DNA from: Leptospira wolbachii serovar Codice str. CDC
Lineage (GTDB): Bacteria > Spirochaetota > Leptospiria > Leptospirales > Leptospiraceae
Length of the DNA stretch: 64,000 bases
Direction of reading: 5' to 3'
Assembly: GCF_000332515.2 (NCBI RefSeq)
Contig: NZ_AOGZ02000008.1
Location: 62,001 to 126,000 of the forward strand
Within the stretch, counting starts at the first letter, position 1. Each line of letters begins with the position of its first letter. This document shows, one piece after another, positions 21,713 to 32,257 of the stretch. The translations under genes were made by a program, and so were the position numbers. The notes below the pieces were generated by a model that was given only the letters and a program-made list of their open reading frames with translations, made no database searches and had not been told where the DNA came from.

Positions 21713-24215
21713 GGAAATAGTTTATCTCTCTTCGTAGACTTTCGGATAATTGATTCATGGTTTGAGAACTGGATTTGGTTCCTTCACTTGACATGGCAGT
21801 GGTTTGTGCATGGTTGTTGATCTCTGCCATGGACCTAGAAATTTCTAACATCGCCATTTTTTGTTCGTCGGTGGCTTCCTTAATCATCTCGGAGAGTTCA
21901 CGAATTTGAGTGACACCTTCGTTGACTTCATCGTTGGTTTCAATTTGTTTTCTGACTACCGAACGAATCTCTTTTGTCATTTGGTTGATGGAGTTAACGC
22001 CAGAAATGGTCTCGCTTAAAATTACGATGGACTTTTCAATTTTCTCCTGACCTTGTTGGATCTCACCTTCGTTCTGTTTGATGAGTTCTTCAATATCATC
22101 AATGGACTTTGCTGTTTTATCGGCGAGTTTGGAAATTTCGTCGGCAACCACAGCAAATCCTCTTCCACTAGCCCCAGCTCTTGCGGCTTCGATGGCGGCA
22201 TTGAGTGCGAGTAAATTGATTTGTTCGGAGATATTGTGAATGATTTCTACAACATTGGTCATCTCTGAGGAAGATTGGTAGATTTTATCCATGGAAAGTT
22301 TCATCTCTCCTAGGGACTTCTCACCTAACTTAGCGTCCTTTGTGATTTCTTCCACTCTCACGTCAGCGATTTGAAATTTTTTGTCAATTTCGGAAACGGC
22401 CCCATTGAGCTCTGTCATTTTTTTCATCAGTGAAGCCAGGGTAAAGGATTGAGTCTCTGTTCTTTGGGCCACACTTTCTATCCCTGCAGTAATTTCCTCG
22501 ACAGAAGCAGAAATTTCTTCACTGCTTGCTGCCTGGTTTTGTGCGGCATCGGAAAGGGATAACATAGATTCGTAAATATCAGAACTTGTGTTTGTGAGTT
22601 CATTCGAAACAGTTTGTGTTTGGTTGACAATTTGCCGTAACTTGGTTTGGAAATCAAACATGGCATTTGCCATACTTCCAATTTCATCTCGGCTAGAGTC
22701 GTAAAAATCGGATTGTAAGTTTCCCTTTACCATTTCTGAGATTCTAACTTTGATTCGTTCTAATGGCTTTAGTTTGGACTCAATCACAAGAACTGTTATG
22801 ATTCCAATGAGTAAAACAACAACAATGGAGATTCCCAGTGTGGTGAATAAACTGGTAAGTGTTTTTTCATATAACTCTGCATTTTCAAAAATACAATAGA
22901 TAATATAATTGAACTCAGGGTTTTTGACATAAAAAATTCTTTTTAAGGTTCCATCTTCAGTTGAATCGGCAAAACCGAGTGCTTCTGTTTTCTGGAAGGG
23001 AGTATCAAAAACTAACTTTGCTTTTGCGTTACTTCCAATTTCTTTTTTATTTGTATAATAGACAATGGTTCCATCTCCATCAAAAAAACCAACTTTCCCA
23101 GATGTTCCTATTTTAATATTTCCTAATATAAAACTAGAAAGTTTGCCAATATTTAAAAATCCACCAACATAACCTAAAAATTGATCATTTTGATACACGG
23201 GTAGTGTGTACGGTGATACAATGTCTCCAGAGATACGAGAACGAATGCTTGTATGTCGAAGTGGACCCTGTTTTGCGAGCCCCACATCTTCTATAAAAAA
23301 TATGGATCCTGTGTGAGAACGGTCGTATTCATTTGTGGAAACAAAAATTCCTTCTTCTGGTTTGTAGTAGAAGAGAGCTTCCACTGCATGATTTGTACTT
23401 TTTAGTTGGATTTCGTTTAGAACCGAACGGATTCCTTGCAGGTCTTTTTTTACAATTTGGTCTTTTAGTTTATTTTCTGCAAAGATAGAAAGAGTGAGCC
23501 TATCTCGAAAGTCAACCAGTGTCACTCGCATGAGTGTCTCTGAATCCATTGCTGCTTGTTCCATACTGGAATGAACTAAATCCAACTCTTGTTTGAAATT
23601 GAGTCGGTAGTTGACAATAAACAAAACTAGGATAGCTGCAAAAAAAGCTAATACAGTTTGAAATCCCAAATCTCTAGCGAGGTTTCTTGTATTGATTCGT
23701 TTGGTATGGTCGCTTCTGATAGAAAGCAAGATTCCTTTAATATTGAATTTGTTTTCTACATAATTGATAAAGATGGATTGGAAGATAACGGTAAAGGCAA
23801 GGGTAAGAAAAAGACCGATTGCCATTTCACTCATGAGGACAAAGTTTTTGGACTTTAAGTAGAAGAGAAGGGCTCCGATCACAAACAAAAAACCAATGGC
23901 ATAGCGAATGATCATATCGATGATGGCAACTTTTTCTAAATGATCCAACCAGAAATAGGCCAGTTTATGATCTCGTTTTGTGACTTCCGGTCTTCCAATC
24001 CGAGAGACCGGTGCAAATCGAATCCAATAAAAAGTGATACAAAACCCGATTATAAAAAAAACTGCAATAGAAGTGGAAATTAGAATAGTTTGAAATTCTT
24101 CTCCCGACCATTCGGTGAAAAAGTAAATATAGCCAAGGAGAGTGGGGACACCGATTCCGTAATTAAAACCTTCTAGACCAAAAATTATGAATTTGATCAT
24201 TTTACGCATATCCAT
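21705..24215 (-). CDS. Methyl-accepting chemotaxis protein with extra N-terminal membrane helices
   Basis: An 836-residue chemoreceptor. It has about five membrane helices in the first 220 residues instead of the usual one. A large extracytoplasmic Cache-like sensor follows (about 225-440), then a further membrane helix (about 450-480), a HAMP domain ([21 protein letters not shown]) and a methyl-accepting signalling domain. The hairpin tip [35 protein letters not shown] sequence is intact, so it should signal to CheA/CheW. It is the first gene of the overlapping operon with the signal peptidase-like protein. Its start region is divergent from uvrC, 59 bases away. ATG at 24209 is an alternative start. 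Confidence 0.92.
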   Translation of the reverse strand: MDMRKMIKFIIFGLEGFNYGIGVPTLLGYIYFFTEWSGEEFQTILISTSIAVFFIIGFCITFYWIRFAPVSRIGRPEVTKRDHKLAYFWLDHLEKVAIIDMIIRYAIGFLFVIGALLFYLKSKNFVLMSEMAIGLFLTLAFTVIFQSIFINYVENKFNIKGILLSIRSDHTKRINTRNLARDLGFQTVLAFFAAILVLFIVNYRLNFKQELDLVHSSMEQAAMDSETLMRVTLVDFRDRLTLSIFAENKLKDQIVKKDLQGIRSVLNEIQLKSTNHAVEALFYYKPEEGIFVSTNEYDRSHTGSIFFIEDVGLAKQGPLRHTSIRSRISGDIVSPYTLPVYQNDQFLGYVGGFLNIGKLSSFILGNIKIGTSGKVGFFDGDGTIVYYTNKKEIGSNAKAKLVFDTPFQKTEALGFADSTEDGTLKRIFYVKNPEFNYIIYCIFENAELYEKTLTSLFTTLGISIVVVLLIGIITVLVIESKLKPLERIKVRISEMVKGNLQSDFYDSSRDEIGSMANAMFDFQTKLRQIVNQTQTVSNELTNTSSDIYESMLSLSDAAQNQAASSEEISASVEEITAGIESVAQRTETQSFTLASLMKKMTELNGAVSEIDKKFQIADVRVEEITKDAKLGEKSLGEMKLSMDKIYQSSSEMTNVVEIIHNISEQINLLALNAAIEAARAGASGRGFAVVADEISKLADKTAKSIDDIEELIKQNEGEIQQGQEKIEKSIVILSETISGVNSINQMTKEIRSVVRKQIETNDEVNEGVTQIRELSEMIKEATDEQKMAMLEISRSMAEINNHAQTTAMSSEGTKSSSQTMNQLSESLRREINYFHV

Positions 24216-24274
24216 ACCCTAGGGATACAGATCGTCTAAGAATTGTAAACGTAAAATTCCCACTGAAAGCCAAT

Positions 24275-26116
24275 ATGAAAGACTCACTTGTTCTAAAAAC
24301 GATCCAGGAAAAGATTAAAAACTTAGGAAGTCTTCCCGGTTGTTATCTTTGGAAAAATGAAATTGGGGAAGTTATCTATGTAGGGAAGGCTCTGAAATTG
24401 CAGTCACGAGTCAGGTCCTATCTGAATCCCAACCAAAAGGATCGGAAAACGCGAGCCCTCTATGTCGAATTGTTCGACCTGGATTGGATTGCCACCATTA
24501 CAGAAAAGGAAGCCTTACTCCTCGAAGCCACACTCATCAAAAAATACAATCCTAAGTTCAACGTTAGGTTAAAGGACGACAAAAAATATCCCTTTCTCTG
24601 TGTTTCCACTAGCGAAGATTTTCCCATGGTATTTTTGACAAGAAAGGTCAAAGACAATGGAGATCGCTACTTCGGCCCCTTTACCGATGTCAAAGCGGCT
24701 CGCGATACTATGGAATTGATACATAGAATCTTTCCAATTCGTAAAACAAAACTCAAACTGCCTCTAGCAAAACCACAAAGGCCTTGCCTCAACTTCCATA
24801 TGGGCCGTTGCCTTGGCCCTTGTCAGGGAAATGTCACAAAAGAAGCCTATTCAGAGTTAGTGGATGAAATCGTAAGTTTTCTCGAAGGAAAAAAAGAGCG
24901 ATTGGTTTCTGGTTTGAAATCAGCGATGGTAAAGGCCTCAGAAAAAATGGAATATGAAAGGGCAGGTTTTTTAAAAACTAGAATCGATAAAATTATTCAA
25001 GTTCGTGAAAAACAAACTGTTGTTAGTATGGATGGTGGGGATGAAGATATCCTCGGGATCAGTAAACGTGAGGATGAGGGACAAATGATCATCTTGGAAG
25101 TAAGAGGAGGGAGATTGGAAGGCAAAAAATCTTTCCCACTAACAGGACTTTCCTTTTCGGAGGATGAAGAAGTTTTCACCTCTTTTCTTAGGGACTATTA
25201 TTTGAATGCCACTCTCCTTCCGAGTATTGTTTTTTTACCTCCTTCGGCCAAAGGCAATTATGATGTCTTTTTGGAAGCTATCACAGAAAAATTTGGAACT
25301 TCCATTAAATTAAAATTTCCAGAAATGGGACCCAAGAAATCTCTCCTTCGATTGGCGGAGAAGAATGCGGATTTAAGTTTAACCGAAAGAATCCTAGCCA
25401 CGAAATTGCGAGACCAATCCGTAGCGATGAAGGAACTCCAAGAAAAACTGAATTTGCCCGTATTGCCGAGAACCATCGAATGTTATGACATCTCACATTT
25501 TCAAGGATCCTCTCCCGTTGCCAGTGGTGTAATGTTTGTGGATGGTAAACCGTATAAGGCGGGTTATAGGCATTATAAAATGCGTGGGTATGAGGGGATC
25601 AATGATCCTGGTATGATCCATGAAGTAATTGCAAGAAGGCTTAGTCATTTGGTGAACGAAGAAGAACCTCTTCCCGATCTGATTGTGATTGATGGGGGAC
25701 TGACTCAATTATCACGAGCCGCAGAAGCTGCTAATGCTTTGGAACTGGGTCATATTCCTATGGTGGGACTTGCCAAAAAAAGAGAGGAAATTTATTTTCC
25801 CGGGGAAAAACATCCTTATAGTTTTGATATTCATTCTCCTATGATGCGCCTCCTTCGCAATTTACGAGATGAGGCCCACCGGTTTGGTGTTACCTTCCAA
25901 CGAGTTCAAAGAAAGAAAAAGGCCCTAAAATCTATCTTAGATGATATGGAAGATATTGGAGCTAGTAGACGAAAAAGTATTTTATCGTATTTTCAATCCA
26001 AAAAAAAGGTAACCGATGCGACGAAAGAAGAGTTAATGGAAGTATCAGGAATTGGGCCTGTGCTTGCTGAAAAAATTTATTCAGGCATCCAAAAACTTAA
26101 AAAAATAGAACCATAA
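24275..26116 (+). CDS. uvrC: Excinuclease ABC subunit C
   Basis: A 613-residue nucleotide excision repair nuclease making the 3' and 5' incisions around UvrB-bound lesions. The N-terminal GIY-YIG domain ([19 protein letters not shown], residues 18-37) is followed by a cysteine-containing linker ([13 protein letters not shown]), the UVR UvrB-binding segment (near 205-240), the UvrC RNase H-like domain with [10 protein letters not shown] and DGG, and C-terminal helix-hairpin-helix motifs ([11 protein letters not shown]). All catalytic regions appear complete. The + strand lipoprotein operon begins 36 bases later and may be partly co-transcribed. Confidence 0.96.
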   Translation: MKDSLVLKTIQEKIKNLGSLPGCYLWKNEIGEVIYVGKALKLQSRVRSYLNPNQKDRKTRALYVELFDLDWIATITEKEALLLEATLIKKYNPKFNVRLKDDKKYPFLCVSTSEDFPMVFLTRKVKDNGDRYFGPFTDVKAARDTMELIHRIFPIRKTKLKLPLAKPQRPCLNFHMGRCLGPCQGNVTKEAYSELVDEIVSFLEGKKERLVSGLKSAMVKASEKMEYERAGFLKTRIDKIIQVREKQTVVSMDGGDEDILGISKREDEGQMIILEVRGGRLEGKKSFPLTGLSFSEDEEVFTSFLRDYYLNATLLPSIVFLPPSAKGNYDVFLEAITEKFGTSIKLKFPEMGPKKSLLRLAEKNADLSLTERILATKLRDQSVAMKELQEKLNLPVLPRTIECYDISHFQGSSPVASGVMFVDGKPYKAGYRHYKMRGYEGINDPGMIHEVIARRLSHLVNEEEPLPDLIVIDGGLTQLSRAAEAANALELGHIPMVGLAKKREEIYFPGEKHPYSFDIHSPMMRLLRNLRDEAHRFGVTFQRVQRKKKALKSILDDMEDIGASRRKSILSYFQSKKKVTDATKEELMEVSGIGPVLAEKIYSGIQKLKKIEP

Positions 26117-26152
26117 ATTTGTATCAGCCACCCAAAGACATTGAGGTGGGAG

Positions 26153-28984
26153 ATGCGAAAACAAACCCTTGTCTTTCTTTTATTTTTCCTTGGTTCCTGC
26201 CAAAACAAAGATAAAGCTCCCTTCTTATTGTTTGGTGATGGTTTTACAGAAACACCAAAACTTGAATTCCAATATGGAAGTTTGGAAGAGGCTCGTGACT
26301 TAACTGAGAATACTAGTTTTACTAGTTTTGATTCTGGTATTTTTTGTCTCCATTCCCTTCCGATTTCTTTATACAGACTTGAGTTAGGTGGTAAATTTAA
26401 AATCTGTTGGAAAACGGACGAAGCCGTCTTAAACAAATGGAAGCAGGGTTTTTCTTTGTTGGATGCAGATTCAAGCGAATACCCTTCTTGGAATTTAAAA
26501 GGAAAGGGTTGGGCTGCTTCGCTCACTGAATATGGGAAGTGGAAAAAAGAATCTGACAAGGTAGGTGTCCTCTTAGAATGGGATTCCCAAATTTGGTCTA
26601 ATGGTCTTGTCACCTATCAGACGTTTGCCATTCCACATCCTTTGTTTTTGCAAAGAACAACGGAACTTTGTGAAGTTGTTTTTCCCACAAAGAGACTTTC
26701 GGCTTCCCTAAACAAACGAACTTTAATTTCTTTGGAATTTCCTTGTCCTGATTTAATTGAAATCGCCGAGAAAATCGAAACACAAAATGAAGAGTGGTTA
26801 TCCGAGTGTGAACAAACAGAACCTGTGGTATCCGAGCTATTTCGGCACTCAGAGTCTTCTTATCAAAGATTTATAGAGTGGGAGAATCCAAAAGATTCCG
26901 TGATTTGTCCGAGTACCCATTCTTTAGAATGGGAAAAGGAAGGAACAATAAAGTCATACCATTCGGATCTTTTCTCTAAACGAACCAAGTTACTATTGCC
27001 AGGAGGGATTGTCCTGCTTTCGGATGATCCTGGATTTAGTGGTATTCTCATTCCTAAAGAATTCCTCGCAGATTTAGGAACACAAACGATCGTTCGGTGG
27101 GGAAATTCGGAGTATCATGATTCGGAATTTTTCTTTCGTCAAGGAAATGAGTTTTTTTCCAACCAATCAAAGCCTATCTCTTGCCGGGACCAATTCCAAT
27201 ATTGGAATTCTAAAGATTTGTTTTGTGGCAATCCTGGCCTACCGAACCAGATGGAAAGAGAGGTAAAAGAAGGTAGTCCCCTTGGCTGCCAACCTGACCA
27301 AATTCAAATCACAGAATTCTATCCAGGGAACCACTTTGATTCTGGGATGCCAATCCCTGCCTACTTTGAATTTCAAAATACCGGAGACAATTGCGATGGT
27401 TCCGCCCTCGATTGGATTTTTGAAGATAGAGTCTATCCCCTGTCAGCTACTGAGTGGAATTTGCCAAAGGGAGCCACATTTCTAATTACAAGAAAACTTT
27501 GGTTAGGTTGGGACCTCTTAGAGAAAGAAAAACCTTTCTCCATCCCTAAAGTAGTATTCCAAATTCCGAATTTTATTTGGGAAGAGCGAAAAGGGAAAAA
27601 TAGAAAAGAATTTCAGTCGGTTCCCCCTCTTCACCATTTACTTCGTTTGAAAGATCAAAATCGATTTTCGATTGTGGTTGGTTCTCAGGGAGAACACCCA
27701 CATGGCAGAAAGGAAGCTTCATCCAATTTTTTACAATATGGATTTCAAATCAGTCCAGGGTCAGTAAACAATGATTTGGTGGAAAGTCTACCATTGGATT
27801 TTTTGGAATACAACCCCAACCAATCTCCCTTTTTGGACTTTGGATTTGTGGGTCCTGAGGAGGGACTTGTTTCTTTTGAAAGAGAAAATGGAAATCGGTA
27901 TTTGTTCTGGAAACCGAACGGGATTCAATTTCAAACTTTGGCAACTTTTCCTTCCCTCTGTAATGGAGAGAATTTCTACCAATTGCCAGAAGGATTCTTT
28001 TCGGATAGTTTTAGTTCTCTTCGATACCAGGGAAGAGAAAGTGGAGGGTCAGTCCTTTTTTCCTGGGATCCAAGAATCATAAAGGAACGAACTTTAGGGG
28101 GAACTCGTTCCCTCCATCCAGAACCTAATCCTTTTGTGTTTTCTCGTTCCCTATTTCCATCGAACCAGTGTAACTCTGACTTTCGGAGTCCTGGGACGAG
28201 TAAACACCGCAGTTTGGAAATAGAGCGATTGACACCCGCATTCACTTATCTCACCAATCTTCCTTTAGGAAACCAAACAGAAGTAAGGCTTGGAAATGGT
28301 AGTGCTAACATACCACTGGTTATACAAACTTCAGGAGGGAATACCTATACTCTGAGTTTTGGATCTCCTCTTCCTTTTTTTCCTGAAGAACAACTCTATT
28401 CTTATTTTTCAGATCCTTCCCTCATCCAACCAAAAAGTTTTTTGGAACGTAAAGGGCCTGTCCAATTAGAAGCCATCTATCCCAATCCAAAGGAATCTCA
28501 AAACGAATGGATCTATCTCTGCAATCGATCGGAAAGTGCCGAAGATTTAAGTTTGTATTTGGTGGAAGACGAGATGAGCACCGACGAACTTGTGTCTTAC
28601 CAAACTCGGTTTACCAATTCATCACCGGTGGGCCTCGGTGGGCAGACCTTCGAATATAGTTCAACAATACTAAACCCGGGTCATTGTGCCTGGATTGTCG
28701 ATCCTGACGGTAAGGATTGGTATTTTCCGATCTTTCACTCGGAGTCGGATTTACTACTTACAGTCAAGTCAACCCAAACCATTGGAAACGGAATTTCCTC
28801 AGGGGAATTCGTCCAAGTCCGAAAGAAACTGGGGCAGACCTCCAAACTCATCTCCTCCTTTGGGCACAAGGAAAGCCATTCTCCTTTTCGTATCCCTGTA
28901 GTAACGGGGGAGTTCCTTTGGCTGAAATCTGGAGCCGTTGGAATCTCACCTGACGATTTTGAAATTTTTCGTGAGGAATTTTGA
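26153..28984 (+). CDS. Large lipoprotein with lamin-tail-like segments
   Basis: A 943-residue surface-type lipoprotein. The start is put at ATG 26153 (MRKQTLVFLLFFLGSC), preceded by GGTGGGAG; a TTG 12 bases upstream is less likely. The lipobox LGSC would acylate C16. Two segments, near residues 383-450 (ITEFYPGN ... FEFQNTGD) and 770-860 (LEAIYPNP ... NEWIYLCN), resemble lamin-tail (LTD) domains in the pattern of I-x-E-x-x-P then N-E-W/F-x-x-x-N. No enzymatic motif is seen. It lies upstream of a barrel-like protein and a PLD-fold protein with overlaps. A CCACC/GGTGG stem (26128-26149) may mask its ribosome-binding site. Confidence 0.75.
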   Translation: MRKQTLVFLLFFLGSCQNKDKAPFLLFGDGFTETPKLEFQYGSLEEARDLTENTSFTSFDSGIFCLHSLPISLYRLELGGKFKICWKTDEAVLNKWKQGFSLLDADSSEYPSWNLKGKGWAASLTEYGKWKKESDKVGVLLEWDSQIWSNGLVTYQTFAIPHPLFLQRTTELCEVVFPTKRLSASLNKRTLISLEFPCPDLIEIAEKIETQNEEWLSECEQTEPVVSELFRHSESSYQRFIEWENPKDSVICPSTHSLEWEKEGTIKSYHSDLFSKRTKLLLPGGIVLLSDDPGFSGILIPKEFLADLGTQTIVRWGNSEYHDSEFFFRQGNEFFSNQSKPISCRDQFQYWNSKDLFCGNPGLPNQMEREVKEGSPLGCQPDQIQITEFYPGNHFDSGMPIPAYFEFQNTGDNCDGSALDWIFEDRVYPLSATEWNLPKGATFLITRKLWLGWDLLEKEKPFSIPKVVFQIPNFIWEERKGKNRKEFQSVPPLHHLLRLKDQNRFSIVVGSQGEHPHGRKEASSNFLQYGFQISPGSVNNDLVESLPLDFLEYNPNQSPFLDFGFVGPEEGLVSFERENGNRYLFWKPNGIQFQTLATFPSLCNGENFYQLPEGFFSDSFSSLRYQGRESGGSVLFSWDPRIIKERTLGGTRSLHPEPNPFVFSRSLFPSNQCNSDFRSPGTSKHRSLEIERLTPAFTYLTNLPLGNQTEVRLGNGSANIPLVIQTSGGNTYTLSFGSPLPFFPEEQLYSYFSDPSLIQPKSFLERKGPVQLEAIYPNPKESQNEWIYLCNRSESAEDLSLYLVEDEMSTDELVSYQTRFTNSSPVGLGGQTFEYSSTILNPGHCAWIVDPDGKDWYFPIFHSESDLLLTVKSTQTIGNGISSGEFVQVRKKLGQTSKLISSFGHKESHSPFRIPVVTGEFLWLKSGAVGISPDDFEIFREEF

Positions 28985-30405
28985 ATCGTTTTCTGGTCCG
29001 CACTATTATCGTAATATCTTTGTTATTCTATACTAGTCCCGGATATGGAGTGGGAATCGAAGTTGGGATTTTGGGATATGAATTGTTTTTAAAAGAAACA
29101 AGTGTTAAAAAAAATCAAACTCCTGGTTGGGATTTACAAATGGACCAGATGGGTTCTGATTTCCAGAACGTTTCTTATCTTAATAGAACTTCAGACAAAT
29201 CTATGTTAGTTGGTCTTAAGGACAAAAGTCGGAGAGATCGAATCGTTTGGGATATCGACATCCAACTAACGACTGGGAAAGAAACAGGGCTAAAACCCTT
29301 TTATTTCGGAAAAAATAATTATATAGGGTATGAGACATCGAAGTTCCTTTTTGGTGTAGGTCGTCGAGAGCATAAGTTTCGACCTATGAGTTTTCAGACT
29401 AGTTATGATGGGGGTGAAGGTCTTTTTTTAGAATTCCTACCTCAGCCTAACTTAACCCTACAGTTTTTTCTTTGGGACCAGTATTCGGGAGCTTTATTAT
29501 TCAATAAGGATAGGTTCCATTCCTTACTACCGCATTCACAAAAGGGAAAAACTTTTTTCCCTGCAGAATCAGAACCAAACGAAACCAGACTTAGCCACCA
29601 TCGTAGACATTCCATTGGGATAGTGTATGGAGACTATCTATCTCTTCGTATGGGCGTGCAATACATAGAACTGGGAACTTGGGGACGGCATGTCAAAGAC
29701 AGTCCCAGGGAGACTAAGAATTCCGGAGCCGATGGAGATTCTTTGGTCAATGGTAATTTGGGCCTAGGATTCGATGCTGACTTATTTGAAGTACAATTTG
29801 ATTTTCTCTGGGCTAAGGGAAACGATCGCACAAGTTCCAAGATTGCAACCACACCTGGTTCGATTCCGATTTCGGGTGAGGCAATCCAATGGGGAGCCGA
29901 ATTTAAGTTTGGCGATTTTTTGCTTCGTAGTTCGCACTTCCTTTCTGACAGAGAAGAAAGAAATTCAAAAAACCAAATCATCAAAGAGGGTTACATTTCC
30001 TTAGGAGCCCATCCAGGCCAAACCCCATACATTTCGCAAATCTTTCAGATCTTTCCCTCTGCAGCAGTGACCGAGTCTGGATATGAAAAAAACTTTGCCT
30101 TTAGAAATGGAAGATGTTTCGGCTATTTAAGTGAACTTGTCCTACAATTCACCTACCATCAGTTCGTTGCAAAGATGGTAGGTTCCTACTTTCTACCTTA
30201 CAGGTTGGGTGGTGCCTCTGATGGAAGGATTAGTTTTCAAAAAAGAGATTTCGAAGTTTTTTCTATAGGAGAGGGACTATTGGAACTCTCCTTAAAAGAA
30301 GATTCTTCTTTTGAACTTGGAATTGGATTCTCTCAATTATTTCTACCTGAATCCATCCCCATCAAATCAAACTTTGGATATATATTTGGGAGATTAGAGA
30401 TATGA
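28981..30405 (+). CDS. Exported beta-barrel-like protein, unknown function
   Basis: A 474-residue protein starting with TTG at 28981, overlapping the preceding stop by four bases. A signal peptide (FLVRTIIVISLLFYTSPGYG) is followed by alternating polar and hydrophobic stretches and many aromatic residues, and the sequence ends with a short strand ending in isoleucine (YIFGRLEI), all consistent with an outer membrane barrel. I recognise no specific family. Placement between a large lipoprotein and a PLD-fold protein suggests a joint envelope role. Barrel topology is inference. Confidence 0.68.
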   Translation: MNRFLVRTIIVISLLFYTSPGYGVGIEVGILGYELFLKETSVKKNQTPGWDLQMDQMGSDFQNVSYLNRTSDKSMLVGLKDKSRRDRIVWDIDIQLTTGKETGLKPFYFGKNNYIGYETSKFLFGVGRREHKFRPMSFQTSYDGGEGLFLEFLPQPNLTLQFFLWDQYSGALLFNKDRFHSLLPHSQKGKTFFPAESEPNETRLSHHRRHSIGIVYGDYLSLRMGVQYIELGTWGRHVKDSPRETKNSGADGDSLVNGNLGLGFDADLFEVQFDFLWAKGNDRTSSKIATTPGSIPISGEAIQWGAEFKFGDFLLRSSHFLSDREERNSKNQIIKEGYISLGAHPGQTPYISQIFQIFPSAAVTESGYEKNFAFRNGRCFGYLSELVLQFTYHQFVAKMVGSYFLPYRLGGASDGRISFQKRDFEVFSIGEGLLELSLKEDSSFELGIGFSQLFLPESIPIKSNFGYIFGRLEI

Positions 30406-32024
30406 AGAATTATCTAAGGACTCTTTCTTTGTTTTCTTCTATATTGGTTCTGTTTTGTCAGAAGCCAAAACAGAAAACTGACCTTTCTTGGCTTCTGGTT
30501 TCTACTTCTCCTATTTCAGAGTTATACTTTTCCTATCCAGGCAGGGAGGTAGCGGAAGAGAAAAAGAGAATGGTAAAGGAGGCCTTACTTTCAGAGATTC
30601 GAAAAGCAAAAATTTCCATTCGGGCTTATTTGTATTCGATAGATGATTATGAAATCCTTACCGAACTTTATATAAAAAAACGGATGGGAGTCCAGATCCA
30701 GTTGTTTGGTGATAAGGAAGAAGATTATAGTGAATTGGAGTCACTTGGTCTTGAAATACAGAGATGGTCTGGATCAGGAATTCATCACACAAAGATTTGG
30801 ATCTTTGACGGGATTCGTTTTTTTACAGGGACCGGAAATTACACCACTCACGGTCTCTATACAGATCACAATGTCTTCTGGACACAGAGCATTTCTTATG
30901 GAGAGGCAGAAGGTATCATTTCTACTCTTGAAGGTAGAAATCCTCGAGGATACTTTCATATAGGTTCCTTGCAGTATTGGGTTTCCCCGGAGGCAGGTCT
31001 TGAAGTTCAGCAACAATTGCTGGATGCTGTGGACTCTGCCAAACATTCAATAAAATATTTAATCTACTCTCATTACGATCCTGTGTTCAGTTTAAAACTA
31101 CTCGAGGCAAGTAGAAGGGGAGTCCGGGTCGAAGGAATTTATAACGGACCTATGAGTTCTAATCCAGAAGGAATTTATCTCAGTCAACATCTAGAATTTC
31201 CATCCCAAATTTGGGAAGATGGAAATGTAGATTTTGTCTATAAAAATGATCGTTATTTGGGAGGATTGTTACATCACAAAACGATGTTAGTTGATGATCA
31301 ATTTGTTTATACGGGTTCTTACAATTATTCTGTCTCAGCAAGAGATAAAAACAAAGAAGTCTTTGTTAAAATGAACCATCCCTCCATCACGGAAGAATTT
31401 CTTAGCGAATGGAAACGAATTTTGTGGGTTGCCCTTCCTATAACAAATTCCTCTGTGAGTTCAGGAGGATCGAGTACAAATACAGAAAACCAGCTCCGTA
31501 TGTATTCCCTCGAGCGCTTTCAGAATTCACTTTTCCAAACCAACGTTTTATTCAATAGTGAAGGTTTTTTTGATACCAACTCAAATGCTCTCTCTAGCGC
31601 CTATCGCCAGACCTTGGGACTCTCTGGCGTGATTAGGTCCAAAGTCGGCGAACGGTTCGAATTTTCGTTTTATGGAACAGATCCCATTTGGGAGGAAAGT
31701 AATGGATCAAGTCTACACTTGTATTTACAAAACTATTTTTTAGGAACTAAGGTAAGTCTTTCAAGTGGAGAAAAGATTTTGTCACTCTCTCTTTGGGATG
31801 GGTCTCATCCAAAAGAAAAATTTGTTTTAGATTCAAATTCTACAATTTTAGGTCAGACGGATTTTTGGAAGGGAAAGAACTTATGGATTTGGGTTCAGAC
31901 AGAAAATGAAAATCTTTCTTTTTGTCACACCAAAGAAAAAACGAAACCACCCGAATGGATGGTATTTCTTAAGAACAGACTCGAAGTTATGGGGAAAATC
32001 TCGCCAGTCTGTTCAAATGATTGA
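30402..32024 (+). CDS. Exported phospholipase D-fold protein
   Basis: A 540-residue protein with a short N-terminal hydrophobic signal, probably a lipoprotein with cysteine near residue 20 (LVLFC), although the lipobox is weak. Two complete HKD motifs are seen: HTKIWIFD near residue 128 followed by GTGNYT, and HHKTMLVD near residue 289 followed by GTGSYN-like TGSYNYS. This is the arrangement of PLD-superfamily nucleases, phospholipases and cardiolipin synthase-like proteins. The C-terminal 190 residues lack a recognised domain. Substrate cannot be read from sequence. Its start overlaps the barrel-like gene stop by four bases. Confidence 0.85.
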   Translation: MKNYLRTLSLFSSILVLFCQKPKQKTDLSWLLVSTSPISELYFSYPGREVAEEKKRMVKEALLSEIRKAKISIRAYLYSIDDYEILTELYIKKRMGVQIQLFGDKEEDYSELESLGLEIQRWSGSGIHHTKIWIFDGIRFFTGTGNYTTHGLYTDHNVFWTQSISYGEAEGIISTLEGRNPRGYFHIGSLQYWVSPEAGLEVQQQLLDAVDSAKHSIKYLIYSHYDPVFSLKLLEASRRGVRVEGIYNGPMSSNPEGIYLSQHLEFPSQIWEDGNVDFVYKNDRYLGGLLHHKTMLVDDQFVYTGSYNYSVSARDKNKEVFVKMNHPSITEEFLSEWKRILWVALPITNSSVSSGGSSTNTENQLRMYSLERFQNSLFQTNVLFNSEGFFDTNSNALSSAYRQTLGLSGVIRSKVGERFEFSFYGTDPIWEESNGSSLHLYLQNYFLGTKVSLSSGEKILSLSLWDGSHPKEKFVLDSNSTILGQTDFWKGKNLWIWVQTENENLSFCHTKEKTKPPEWMVFLKNRLEVMGKISPVCSND

Positions 32025-32028
32025 TTCG

Positions 32029-32214
32029 TCATTCCATTTTATCTTCGATGACTGGAACAAGAATCTTTGCAATTTCATCCTGGAGTTTCATATAGTTATT
32101 GATTCCTAAATGAGTGATTTGTTTGTTCACATCGTTTAACATCGTTTGTATGAGAAGCACAAGGGTGTGTTTTTTATCTGCGGGAAGTTTGGAATCATGG
32201 ATCAAATCTGACAT
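32029..32214 (-). CDS. Small helical protein, hypothetical
   Basis: A 61-residue frame, predicted largely alpha-helical (amphipathic LVLLIQTMLNDVNKQI and YMKLQDEIAKILVPVIED). It lies between the convergent PLD gene and the MFS gene on the MFS strand. The reading frame continues open, with protein-like codons, upstream to the MFS stop without another start, so it may be the remnant or continuation of a longer small gene. No close ribosome-binding site is present. No family recognised. Confidence 0.4.
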   Translation of the reverse strand: MSDLIHDSKLPADKKHTLVLLIQTMLNDVNKQITHLGINNYMKLQDEIAKILVPVIEDKME

Positions 32215-32257
32215 GGCTTGTCCAGTATTCCCTAGAAAAGAGATTTTCCAAGCACTT

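Noticed and set aside
26077..26613. 178-codon minus-strand frame
   Set aside because: Overlaps the 3' end of uvrC and the start of the lipoprotein gene on the other strand; no ribosome-binding site or homology.
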